A stretch of DNA of 39,809 nt. Origin: Actinomycetes bacterium. GTDB lineage: Bacteria > Actinomycetota > Actinomycetes > Prado026. The notes beneath the pieces were generated by a model, which saw only the letters and a list, made by a program, of their open reading frames with translations, was not told where the DNA came from and ran no database searches. A program made the translations under genes and the position numbers. Below are positions 23,665 through 30,977 of the stretch, in pieces; the stretch's first letter is position 1, and every line of letters begins with the position of its first letter. The stretch lies in the NCBI GenBank assembly GCA_025455945.1, contig JALOLN010000001.1:1-39809 (forward strand), read 5' to 3'.

Positions 23665-24513
23665 ATGACGATCCCCGACGCAGGGTGGTACCCCGACCCC
23701 GCCGGCACCGCCCAGCTGCGCTACTGGGACGGGGGTGCCTGGACCGAGCACACCGCACCCCAGCAGACCCCCGCGACCGACCCGGCGCCGTCCCCTGCCC
23801 CGCCGGCGGCCGCCGGTGACGGGCCGGCCGGGATCCCCCCGTCTCTGCGCAGTTCGACGCTGTTCGCCAGCGAGAACTTCGAGGCGGCGACCACCGGGCG
23901 GATGACCCGGCAGAACCGGTCGGTGGTCAAGGCGACCCTCGGCCCGCCCCTGTTCGTCAGCCGGGGCGCCATGATCGCCTTCCAGGGGGACGTGACGTTC
24001 GCCTACCAGGGCGCCGGTGCCAAGCGCTTCCTCAAGTCGGCCATGACCGGCGAGGGCGTGAAGCTCATGCGGTGCGAGGGCCGCGGCGAGCTCTTCGTCG
24101 CGAGGCACGGGCGGGCCCTGCACCTGCTCGACCTCGGGCCCGGCGAGCGGCTGTCGGTGTCGTCGAGCGCGCTGCTCGGGTTCGACGCCACGGTCGGTTG
24201 GGACATCGAGATGATCAAGGGTGGGATCGGCGGGATGGCCGCCGGCGGACTGTTCAACGTCACCCTCACCGGCCCGGGCACCGTGGTCCTCGCCACCGAC
24301 TACCCCGTCGTCCTCAACACCTCGGAGGCCCGCACCCTCGTCGACCCCAACGCCGCGGTGGCCTGGTCCGCCGGGCTCACGATCACCACCCGGTCCTCGA
24401 TGAGCGCGGGTGCCCTCGTCGGCCGGGGGTCGGGCGAGGCGTTCCAGCTGGAGTTCTCCCCCGGTGGGTTCGTCGTCGTCGAGCCCGAGCCCTTCACCAT
24501 CGGCGCCGGCTGA
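23665..24513 (+). CDS. DUF2510-AIM24 family protein
   Basis: This 282-residue protein begins with a DUF2510 module at residues 7-30, whose WYPDP and LRYWDGGAWTEHT motifs are unmistakable. A Pro/Ala-rich linker follows, then an AIM24-family beta-rich domain (about 65-280, with FEAATTGRMTRQNRSVVKA, GGIGGMAAGGLFNVTLTGPG and LEFSPGGFVVVEP). The bacterial function of AIM24 proteins is not established; DUF2510 is a small actinobacterial module often found in membrane-associated proteins. Its TGA overlaps the ATG of the PIG-L gene (TGATG), so the two are translationally coupled. Confidence 0.88.
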   Translation: MTIPDAGWYPDPAGTAQLRYWDGGAWTEHTAPQQTPATDPAPSPAPPAAAGDGPAGIPPSLRSSTLFASENFEAATTGRMTRQNRSVVKATLGPPLFVSRGAMIAFQGDVTFAYQGAGAKRFLKSAMTGEGVKLMRCEGRGELFVARHGRALHLLDLGPGERLSVSSSALLGFDATVGWDIEMIKGGIGGMAAGGLFNVTLTGPGTVVLATDYPVVLNTSEARTLVDPNAAVAWSAGLTITTRSSMSAGALVGRGSGEAFQLEFSPGGFVVVEPEPFTIGAG

Positions 24514-25232
24514 TGCTCGCCGACACCGAGGTGGAGCGGATCCTGGCCGTGACCGCCCACCCCGACGACATCGACTTCGGCGCCGGGGGCACCGTGGCCA
24601 CCTGGACGGCGGCCGGCATCGAGGTCGTCTACGCCGTCGTCACCAACGGGGACGCCGGCGGGTTCGACCCGGACGTGCCCCGCGAGGAGATCCCCCGCAT
24701 CCGGCAGGAGGAGCAGCGCGCGGCCGCGGCCTGCCTCGGGGTGCGCGACGTCCGGTTCCTCAACTACGTCGACGGCGAGCTGACCGTGAGCCACGACCTG
24801 CGCCGCGACATCTCCCGGGTGATCCGCCAGGTGCGACCGCAGCGGATGCTCGTCCAGTCGCCGGAGCGCAACTGGCAGCGGATCGCCGCCTCGCACCCGG
24901 ACCACCTCGCCGCGGGGGAGGCAGCCCTGCAGGCCGTCTACCCGGACGCCCGCAACCCGTTCGCCCACCAGTCGCTGCTGCGCGACGAGGGCCTGGCCGA
25001 GTGGACCGTCCCGGAGGTGTGGGTCATGGCCGGGCCGCAGCCGGACCACTGGGTGGACGTGACCGCCACCTTCGACCGCAAGGTCGCCGCGCTGCGGGCG
25101 CACGTGTCGCAGACCGCGCACATGGACGACCTCGAGGGGATGCTGCGCGAGTGGCTCGGCCGGCAGGCCCAGGCCGCCGGGCTGCCCGAGGGCCGGCTCG
25201 CCGAGGCCTTCCACGTCGTCTCGACGGCCTGA
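24513..25232 (+). CDS. PIG-L/LmbE-family deacetylase
   Basis: This 239-residue zinc hydrolase is of the PIG-L family, which removes acetyl groups from GlcNAc-type sugars; MshB and Mca of the mycothiol pathway are relatives. The metal motif AHPDD is at residues 15-19 (AHPDDIDFGAGGT). A second metal-ligand region is SHPDHLAAGEAAL near 129-141. The variant HPDDIDF rather than HPDDE is common in a separate bacterial subgroup, so I do not call it mshB. It is co-translated with the AIM24-family gene. A two-hairpin repeat begins 19 bp after its stop. Confidence 0.88.
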   Translation: MLADTEVERILAVTAHPDDIDFGAGGTVATWTAAGIEVVYAVVTNGDAGGFDPDVPREEIPRIRQEEQRAAAACLGVRDVRFLNYVDGELTVSHDLRRDISRVIRQVRPQRMLVQSPERNWQRIAASHPDHLAAGEAALQAVYPDARNPFAHQSLLRDEGLAEWTVPEVWVMAGPQPDHWVDVTATFDRKVAALRAHVSQTAHMDDLEGMLREWLGRQAQAAGLPEGRLAEAFHVVSTA

Positions 25233-25251
25233 CCCGCCCCTCCCCTCCCCC

Positions 25252-25303
25252 GCATCAAGGGTCCCTTGATGCCGATAGATCGCCGTCAGGCGCCCTTCAC
25301 GGC
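25252..25303 (+). repeat. dispersed two-hairpin intergenic repeat, copy 1
   Basis: Hairpin I is a perfect 10-bp dyad, GCATCAAGGG (25252-25261) and CCCTTGATGC (25263-25272), around a single T. Hairpin II is GCCGT (25282-25286) and ACGGC (25299-25303) around 12 nt. The 49 bp from 25252 to 25300 match the reverse complement of 32504-32552 at 44 positions. The copy lies 19 bp after the PIG-L stop, between convergent genes, so it could serve as a terminator for both. Confidence 0.8.
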
Positions 25304-25311
25304 CGACGCGA

Positions 25312-25665
25312 TCAGGTCCAGAAGACGGCCACGACGACGTTGAGCAGGGTGAGACCGCCGATCGCCGCCCACACACCGGTGCTCACCGACGCCTTCTTCC
25401 GGTTCACCCAGACCAGGCCCAGCACGACGACGAGCACGAGGAGCTTGACGCCGACCTTCGCGTGGTCGACCGGCGCACCGTCGTCCGCCATGGCCTCGAG
25501 TACGCCGACCAGCGCCAGGCCGGTGACCAGCTGGGTGAGTGCCCCGTCGACCATGGCGCGGTTGACGACCTTCTCCGCCGCGGGGATCTGGACGAGGAAC
25601 CCGCCGAGCAGGCTGGCCAGCCCGACGAAGTGGACGACGACGAGGGCGTGCTCGAGGAACTCCAT
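25312..25665 (-). CDS. small four-helix membrane protein, unknown function
   Basis: This 117-residue protein has about four hydrophobic segments: ALVVVHFVGLASLLGGFLVQ, a second around ALTQLVTGLALVGVLEAM, a third VGVKLLVLVVVLGLVWVN, and a fourth GVWAAIGGLTLLNVVVAVF. A basic RKK follows helix three. An N-terminal His (EFLEHALVVVHF) and the layout recall small integral proteins of the DUF2231/CopD-like kind, but I cannot assign a family. The ATG at 25665 is 7 nt after TAGGGT, suggesting leaderless expression. It is divergent from the HtrA-like gene and could share its control. Confidence 0.75.
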   Translation of the reverse strand: MEFLEHALVVVHFVGLASLLGGFLVQIPAAEKVVNRAMVDGALTQLVTGLALVGVLEAMADDGAPVDHAKVGVKLLVLVVVLGLVWVNRKKASVSTGVWAAIGGLTLLNVVVAVFWT

Positions 25666-25672
25666 GACGACA

Positions 25673-25678
25673 ACCCTA
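25673..25678 (-). promoter_or_regulatory. predicted leaderless -10 element of the four-helix membrane protein
   Basis: Minus-strand TAGGGT lies 7 nt before the ATG at 25665, with no Shine-Dalgarno in between. The hexamer type and spacing match those before several other genes in the window. Confidence 0.5.
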
Positions 25679-25763
25679 GGCTCCCCCGACCGGGCCGCCG
25701 CTCTCAGGAAGGTCCAAGCCCGTACACAGCAAACGCACAGGAAGCCTGGGGAGTGTCGAGGAC

Positions 25764-26957
25764 ATGAGTGACCCCACCGCACCCACGACAGCCGACCCCG
25801 TGAGCCCCACGGCCACCCAACCGTTCTGGCTGCCCGAGCAGCAGCAGGAGCCCGTGCCGCCGGCCGGCCGGGCAGCGGGGCCCGCTCCGGGCCGGGGGGG
25901 CACGGTCGCGCTCGTGCTGGCGACCGCACTCCTCGCCGGCGGCGTGGGCGGGGGCATCGGCGTCTGGGCGGCCGGGCAGGACGACGGGACGACGGCCGCC
26001 ATCGGCTCGACGACGCCGTCGACCACCACGCGGACCGTGCTCCTGCCGGACTCCTCGATCGAGAAGGTCGCGGCCGACGTGCTGCCGTCGGTGGTGTCCA
26101 TCCAGGTGCGGGCGGGCCAGTCCAGCGGGTCCGGCTCCGGCGTCATCCTGTCCGCGGACGGCCTGGTGCTCACCAACAACCACGTCGTCGAGGCGGCGGC
26201 GTCCGGCGGCAGTCTCACCGTCACCCTGCAGGACGGCCGCTCCTTCGACGCCACCCTCGTCGGCCGGGACCCCGGTTCCGACCTGGCCGTGATCCGCGCC
26301 ACCGACGCCAGCGGTCTCGACGCGGCGAAGCTGGGCAGCTCCGCCGACCTCGTCGTCGGCCAGACCGTCGTGGCGATCGGCTCCCCGCTGGGGCTCTCCG
26401 GGACCGTGACGTCGGGGATCGTCAGCGCGAAGAACCGCCCGGTCGTCACCGACTCCGACGCGACCGGCGAGGGTGCCGTCCTCGACGCGATCCAGACCGA
26501 CGCCGCGATCAACCCGGGCAACTCCGGCGGCGCCCTCGTCAACCTGCAGGGGGAGGTCGTCGGGATCAACTCGGCCATCGCCACGCTGAGCAGCGGCGGT
26601 GGCCAGTCGGGCTCCATCGGGCTGGGCTTCGCCATCCCGATCGACCAGGCCAAGCGGATCGCCGACGAGATCCTCGAGTCCGGCACGGCCAGCCGCGCGC
26701 AGCTAGGCGTGACCGTGGGCGACGCGGAGGGCGGCGGTGCGCGGATCGGCGAGGTCACCTCCGGTGGCGCGGCCGACCGCGCCGGGCTGCGCAGCGGCGA
26801 CGTCGTGCGCACGTTCGGCGACCGGGTCATCGACTCCGCCGACGCCCTCGTCGCAGCCGTCCGCTCCGCCACCCCGGGTGCTGGCGTGCCGGTGACCTAC
26901 GAGCGGGACGGCACCACCGCGACCGTCACCGTCACCCTGGGGTCGGTCCAGGGCTGA
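25764..26957 (+). CDS. membrane-anchored HtrA/DegP-like serine protease with PDZ domain
   Basis: This 397-residue envelope protease is for protein quality control. A Pro-rich cytosolic N-terminus (1-46) is followed by one membrane helix (about 47-70). An S/T-rich linker leads to a trypsin-like domain with the complete triad: His140 (LTNNHVVE), Asp173 (GSDLAVI) and Ser254 (NPGNSGGALVN). One C-terminal PDZ domain spans about 300-395 (GGAADRAGLRSGDVVRTFGDR). The ATG has a GAGGAC site close upstream. It sits next to a two-component/PspC module, which suggests a shared envelope-stress role by inference. It converges on the acidic anchored protein gene with an 18-bp gap. Confidence 0.92.
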   Translation: MSDPTAPTTADPVSPTATQPFWLPEQQQEPVPPAGRAAGPAPGRGGTVALVLATALLAGGVGGGIGVWAAGQDDGTTAAIGSTTPSTTTRTVLLPDSSIEKVAADVLPSVVSIQVRAGQSSGSGSGVILSADGLVLTNNHVVEAAASGGSLTVTLQDGRSFDATLVGRDPGSDLAVIRATDASGLDAAKLGSSADLVVGQTVVAIGSPLGLSGTVTSGIVSAKNRPVVTDSDATGEGAVLDAIQTDAAINPGNSGGALVNLQGEVVGINSAIATLSSGGGQSGSIGLGFAIPIDQAKRIADEILESGTASRAQLGVTVGDAEGGGARIGEVTSGGAADRAGLRSGDVVRTFGDRVIDSADALVAAVRSATPGAGVPVTYERDGTTATVTVTLGSVQG

Positions 26958-26975
26958 CCCACGGGGCTGCCACGG

Positions 26976-27443
26976 TCAGTTCTGCTCGGCGCCACCGGTG
27001 ACGAGGTCCTCGAGCAGCTGCTGCACCTGCTCACCGACGGCGGGGTCCTCGACCAGCTCGCCGAGCTCCTCGCCGATGTCCCCGGGAACCTGCTCCCGGA
27101 TCCTCGACCCGAGCTCGTCGGCAAGGCCGCGGCGCAACGCACCGGCCAGGCCGTCGTCCGCCGCCCCGGACTCCGGGTCGGCCGGACCACCCGCTGCGTC
27201 GGGGACGTCGGGTGCGCCGGCCTCGACCCCGCCGGGGCCGGCAGTTGTCGGGTCCGCCGGCGCGGGGGCACCCGCCCGGCTCACCCCGACCCCGACCGCG
27301 ACCCCACCCACCAGGGCGGCGGCGACCGCCGCCCAGACCACCGGCTGACGCCACGTCGACCGTGGCCGTGCCGGCTCCGTCGCAGCCGGCAGCGGGACGA
27401 TGAGGGTGTCGTGCTGGACGTCGGGGCCGGACTGATCGCTCAT
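26976..27443 (-). CDS. single-pass membrane protein with acidic helical extracytoplasmic domain
   Basis: This 155-residue protein has a cytosolic N-terminus (about 1-37), one membrane helix (about 38-60, VVWAAVAAALVGGVAVGVGVS) and an Ala/Pro/Gly/Asp-rich linker. Its C-terminal segment is helical and acidic, rich in Glu, Leu and Asp (LADELGSRIREQVPGDIGEE, then LGELVEDPAVGEQVQQLLED). I recognise no family. The ATG at 27443 has an AGGAG site. An ECF-like promoter (GGAAC-N17-CGTC) lies upstream. It is placed between the HtrA-like protease and the response regulator; a stress-related partner role is only a guess. Confidence 0.7.
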   Translation of the reverse strand: MSDQSGPDVQHDTLIVPLPAATEPARPRSTWRQPVVWAAVAAALVGGVAVGVGVSRAGAPAPADPTTAGPGGVEAGAPDVPDAAGGPADPESGAADDGLAGALRRGLADELGSRIREQVPGDIGEELGELVEDPAVGEQVQQLLEDLVTGGAEQN

Positions 27444-27504
27444 GGAGCGGCTCTCCTCACGAGGGCACGGGGGACCCACCGCGGGCTCCCGGTCACGATG
27501 CTGC

Positions 27505-27530
27505 GACGGATCGACCGCCGCTGCGGTTCC
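27505..27530 (-). promoter_or_regulatory. ECF-sigma-like promoter upstream of the acidic anchored protein
   Basis: Minus-strand GGAAC (27526-27530) and CGTC (27505-27508) are separated by 17 nt. This matches the general GGAAC/CGT-type pattern of extracytoplasmic-function sigma factors such as SigE. A chance match is possible in this GC-rich DNA. Confidence 0.35.
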
Positions 27531-27549
27531 CGCGCCGCCGCCGGGCGGG

Positions 27550-28239
27550 TCACACCAGCCGCCGGTCGGTCGCCCAGCGGGTGAGCTCGTGGCGGTTGGA
27601 CAGCTGGAGCTTGCGCAGCACGGCCGAGACGTGGGTCTCCACCGTCTTCACCGAGATGAACAGCTCCTTGGCGACCTCCTTGTACGCGTACCCCCGCGCG
27701 ATCAGCCGCAGCACCTCGCGCTCCCGCTGGGTGAGCCGGTCCAGCTCCTCGTCCACGACGGGTACCTCCGGGGACCCGGCGAAGGCGTCGAGCACGAACC
27801 CGGCGAGGCGCGAGGAGAAGACGGCGTCCCCGTCGGCGACCCGGTGGATCGCGTCCGCGAGTTCAGGCCCGGTGATCGACTTCGTGACGTAGCCGCGGGC
27901 CCCGGCGCGGATCACCCCGATGACGTCCTCGGCCGCGTCGCTCACCGACAGCGCCAGGAAGCGGGCATCCACGCCCTGGGCGGCCACCCGCCGCACGACG
28001 TCGGCCCCGTTGCCCCCTGGCAGGTGGATGTCGAGCAGGACGACGTCGGGGCGGGTGGCCACCACCACGGCCACCGCCTGGTCGACGTCCTCGGCCTCAC
28101 CGACGACGTCGACGGCGCGGCCGAGCTCGGTCCGCACCCCCGTCCGGAACATGCGGTGGTCGTCCACGAGCACCACGGTGGGCACCCGCGGCTGGTCCGC
28201 GTGGTCCGGCTGGTCCGGCTGGTCCGGTCGCTCGCTCAC
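27550..28239 (-). CDS. NarL/FixJ-family response regulator (LuxR-type DNA-binding)
   Basis: This 229-residue transcription factor is paired with the upstream kinase. The receiver domain spans about residues 20-140, with acidic pocket Asp26/Asp27 and phospho-acceptor Asp70 (VVLLDIHLPG). The conserved Lys is in GYVTKSITGPEL. The LuxR helix-turn-helix is at about 165-225 (LTQREREVLRLIARGYAYKE and SVKTVETHVSAVLRKL). The N-terminus carries an unusual DQP/DHA repeat (residues 6-17) encoded by a 9-bp tandem repeat. The GTG start overlaps the kinase stop by 4 bp, so kinase and regulator are co-translated. Confidence 0.93.
   Translation of the reverse strand: MSERPDQPDQPDHADQPRVPTVVLVDDHRMFRTGVRTELGRAVDVVGEAEDVDQAVAVVVATRPDVVLLDIHLPGGNGADVVRRVAAQGVDARFLALSVSDAAEDVIGVIRAGARGYVTKSITGPELADAIHRVADGDAVFSSRLAGFVLDAFAGSPEVPVVDEELDRLTQREREVLRLIARGYAYKEVAKELFISVKTVETHVSAVLRKLQLSNRHELTRWATDRRLV
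28191..28226 (-). repeat. four tandem 9-bp repeats in the response-regulator N-terminus
   Basis: Three units are GCTGGTCCG (plus-strand reading) and one is CGTGGTCCG. They encode DQP-DQP-DHA-DQP on the minus strand, just after the start codon and ahead of the receiver domain. Such a unit can gain or lose copies in frame by slippage. Confidence 0.75.
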
Positions 28240-29546
28240 GTGTCCTCCCGTGCCATCGTCAGCCGCACCTCGGTGCCCTCCCCGGGGACCGAGCGGATCT
28301 GCGCCCGGCCGCCGTTGCGCACCATCCGTCCCACGATCGACTGTCGGACCCCGAGCCGGTCGGCCGGCACCGTCTCGGGGTCGAAGCCCGGCCCGCGGTC
28401 GCGGACGAACACCGTCGCCTGGTCCGGCTCGACCTCGGCGTAGACCGAGACCGGACCGCCCGCTCCGGCGTGCCGAGCCGCATTGAGCATCGCCTCACGC
28501 GCCGCCTGCAGCAGGGCGCCGAGCCGCTCGTCGACGGCGGCGTCCCCGACGACGACGACGTCCAGCGGGGTGCTGTGGGTCTCCTCCACGTCGGCCGCCG
28601 CCGCCTCCAGCGCCGCGCGGAACGTCGTGGGGTCGCGGTCACCCGGCTCGTACAGCCAGCGGCGCAGCGCGCGCTCCTCCGCGCGGGCGAGCCGGGCCAC
28701 CTCCCGGGGGTCGGCGGCGCTGCGCTGGATGAGCGTGAGCGTCTGCAGCACCGAGTCGTGCACGTGGGCGGCGAGCTCGGCCCGCTCCTGTGAGCGCACC
28801 CGCTCGCGCCGCTCGTCGGCCAGGTCGCGGGCGCTGCGCACCAGCCACGGGCCGAGCACGAGGGCGACCCCTGCGAGGACGACGAGGGCCCCGGCCACGC
28901 CGGCCAGCGCCGCCTGGAAGCCGCCCTGGGCCGCGAGCACCGCGCCCGCGCCGACGACGACGAGCGCCACGCCCGCCGCGACTCGGACCCAGGCCTGCGC
29001 ACCGGTCGACGCGGCGGTGACGGTCGCGGTGGCGCGCCACCGCGACCGCTGGGTGTCGTCGGCCACGCGCCACAGGACCGCGACCCCCACCGCGAGGACG
29101 ACGAGCGGGACGGCGACCCCCCGCCCGGGCAGCACCCCCGCCTGCTGCAGGAGCAGCACGCCCCCCGCCGCGACGGCGCCGAGGGCGAGCAGCGGCGCGA
29201 GGGTGCTCCCCAGCCCCTCCGGCTCGGTCGGCGCGGCCGGCTCTGCCCGCCCTGCCCGCTCGCCCGTCGCCGTGCCGGCCGGCGCGGTCCCGGCCTCCGC
29301 CGACCCATCCCGCGGGTCGCGGGCCAGGGGAACCAGCGCCCAGAACGCCGCGTAGGCGACCAGCCCCGCCCCACCGCTGAAGGCCAGCAGCACGAAGCCC
29401 AGCCGGACCAGCCAGGTGTCCACGCCCAGGTGCTCAGCCAGCCCGCTGGCGACGCCCGCCACCAGCCGGCCCTCGGTCGCCCGACGCAGCGGGGGCCGGG
29501 ACACCGCCGGGCCGGGGGTGGGTGCCGAGGTGGTCACGGGCTTCAT
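28236..29546 (-). CDS. PspC-domain sensor histidine kinase (HisKA_3 type)
   Basis: This 436-residue membrane kinase has an N-terminal PspC domain (about 18-78, LRRATEGRLVAGVASGLAEH, then LVAYAAFWALVPLA). A linker leads to four or more hydrophobic segments (about 115-235). The HisKA_3 dimerisation helix has its phospho-acceptor His263 in AAHVHDSVLQTL. The HATPase_c domain shows the N-box (REAMLNAARHAG) and G-box (DRGPGFDPETV). The ATG at 29546 is chosen because it starts just before the PspC domain; the frame extends further upstream. It is co-translated with the response regulator and diverges from a second PspC protein through a symmetric intergenic region. Confidence 0.92.
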   Translation of the reverse strand: MKPVTTSAPTPGPAVSRPPLRRATEGRLVAGVASGLAEHLGVDTWLVRLGFVLLAFSGGAGLVAYAAFWALVPLARDPRDGSAEAGTAPAGTATGERAGRAEPAAPTEPEGLGSTLAPLLALGAVAAGGVLLLQQAGVLPGRGVAVPLVVLAVGVAVLWRVADDTQRSRWRATATVTAASTGAQAWVRVAAGVALVVVGAGAVLAAQGGFQAALAGVAGALVVLAGVALVLGPWLVRSARDLADERRERVRSQERAELAAHVHDSVLQTLTLIQRSAADPREVARLARAEERALRRWLYEPGDRDPTTFRAALEAAAADVEETHSTPLDVVVVGDAAVDERLGALLQAAREAMLNAARHAGAGGPVSVYAEVEPDQATVFVRDRGPGFDPETVPADRLGVRQSIVGRMVRNGGRAQIRSVPGEGTEVRLTMAREDT

Positions 29547-29548
29547 GG

Positions 29549-29682
29549 TGCCCTCATCGTCGCCGATCGGCCGGGGTCCGGGCATCGGGTGCCGACCCTG
29601 GTCGGGGTCAGGGTCCGACCAGGGTCCGCTCGGGGCCGGCGCAGGATCCGCCGGTCGCCTCCCGGGTCGCACGATGAGGGCA
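29549..29682. promoter_or_regulatory. symmetric divergent promoter/operator region of the PspC modules
   Basis: Two nested inverted repeats are almost coaxial. The inner is a perfect 12-bp dyad, GACCCTGGTCGG (29594-29605) and CCGACCAGGGTC (29615-29626), with a 9-bp spacer. The outer is a perfect 12-bp dyad, TGCCCTCATCGT (29549-29560) and ACGATGAGGGCA (29671-29682), abutting both start codons. The outer arms include CACGAT/GACGAT, plausible -10 elements 6 and 9 nt from the starts. The inner dyad is a natural operator candidate for the LuxR-type regulator. Confidence 0.65.
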
Positions 29683-30977
29683 TGAGCGAGAACACGCAGT
29701 CCTACGGGCCCCCCGGCCCGGACGCCGTCCCGCCGACGGCCTCACCGTCCGCACCACCGCCCCCTCCCCCGGCCGCGCCGGCCGTCCCGCGGCCCCCGCT
29801 GCGCCGCAGCCGCACCGACCGCAAGGTCGCCGGTGTGTGCGGCGGGCTGGCCGCCTACCTGGGCATCGACCCGGTCATCCTGCGGGTCGTCGCCGTCGTG
29901 CTCGCCGTGTTCGGCGGGTCGGGGCTGCTGCTCTACGCCGTCGGCTGGCTGCTGGTGCCCGAGGAGGGCACCGACACCAGCGAGGGGCAGCGGTTCATCG
30001 ACCGCAACGGCCTCGGCGTCGGCATCGTCGTCGCCGTCCTCGCGGTGATCCTGCTGCTGGGCGTCGGTGGCGGGCTGGCCGGCGGCTGGTGGTTCGGCGG
30101 CGGCCCGGACGTCTGGCCGCTGCTGGTCATCGGCGGCATCGGCTTCGCCGTCTGGTTCGTCGCCCGGGACCGGAACACCCGGGTCCAGGCCGCGCCGCCC
30201 TCACCCCCGGCCCCGAGCGGGCCATCCCCCAGTACGGAGAACGCCATGCCCTACGCCCCTCCTGCCGCGTCGGACGCCACGCTTCCCGGCACGCCGCTCG
30301 ATGCCCCCTACGCGGCACCGCCCGCACCCCCGCTGCCGGCACCGCCGCCGCCCGCACCGAAGCCCCGGTCGGTGCTGGGTCTGCTCACGGTCTCGGTCGC
30401 GGCCATCGTCGCCGGCGTCCTCGTCGCCTTGGACCTCACCGGCGAGTGGGACGTCGACCCGGTCGTGCTGCTCGCCGTCCTCACCGGCCTGGTGGGGCTC
30501 GGACTCGTCGTCGGGGCGTTCGTCGGCCGGTCCCGGGGGCTGATCGCGCTCGGCGTGGTCCTCGCCCTGTGCACGGCCGGGGCGGCGGCGATCCCCGGAC
30601 AGGTGTCCCGCAGCGCCGGCGACGTCGTGTGGGCGCCCGCGACGCTGGCTCAGCTGGAGCCGTCGTACGAGTGGGGTGCCGGCAACGTCACCCTCGACCT
30701 GAGCGACGTCCAGCTCGACGGCCGCCGCCGGGTCACGGTCGACCTCGGCGCGGGGGAGCTGTCGGTCCTGCTGCCCCCGGACGTCACCGCCGAGGTGTCG
30801 GCGAGCACCGGGGTCGGCAGCATCGTCGTGCCCGAGGCGGGCATCAACGAGGGCGGGCTCGGACGCGACATCGAGACCATCCTGACCCCTGCCGCCGGCA
30901 CCGAGCCGGCCGGCACCTACGTCCTCGACCTCAACGTCGGACTCGGAGAGCTGGAGGTGCGCCGTGCAGCGTCATGA
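29682..30977 (+). CDS. PspC-domain membrane protein with LiaF-like C-terminal region
   Basis: This 431-residue protein has a Pro-rich N-terminus (1-37) and a PspC domain (about 38-95, LRRSRTDRKVAGVCGGLAAY, then LLLYAVGWLLVPEEG). Two membrane segments follow (near VGIVVAVLAVILLLGVGG and WPLLVIGGIGFAVWFV), then a second Pro-rich linker and three more helices (about 225-310). A C-terminal beta-rich, adhesin/LiaF-type domain completes it (GNVTLDLSDVQLDGRRRVTV, GELSVLLPPDVTAEVSASTG). In other bacteria LiaF-like and PspC proteins tune envelope-stress two-component systems; here the divergent kinase has its own PspC domain, suggesting such a link. It overlaps the next gene by 14 bp. Confidence 0.88.
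   Translation: MSENTQSYGPPGPDAVPPTASPSAPPPPPPAAPAVPRPPLRRSRTDRKVAGVCGGLAAYLGIDPVILRVVAVVLAVFGGSGLLLYAVGWLLVPEEGTDTSEGQRFIDRNGLGVGIVVAVLAVILLLGVGGGLAGGWWFGGGPDVWPLLVIGGIGFAVWFVARDRNTRVQAAPPSPPAPSGPSPSTENAMPYAPPAASDATLPGTPLDAPYAAPPAPPLPAPPPPAPKPRSVLGLLTVSVAAIVAGVLVALDLTGEWDVDPVVLLAVLTGLVGLGLVVGAFVGRSRGLIALGVVLALCTAGAAAIPGQVSRSAGDVVWAPATLAQLEPSYEWGAGNVTLDLSDVQLDGRRRVTVDLGAGELSVLLPPDVTAEVSASTGVGSIVVPEAGINEGGLGRDIETILTPAAGTEPAGTYVLDLNVGLGELEVRRAAS

Noticed and set aside
24513..25232. mshB (mycothiol deacetylase)
   Set aside because: The motif is HPDDIDF and the context (AIM24) does not match mycothiol genes; a general PIG-L deacetylase is the safer call.
28191..28226. Tandem repeats as a CRISPR array
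   Set aside because: The units are 9 bp, contiguous without spacers, and lie in frame inside a response-regulator gene.
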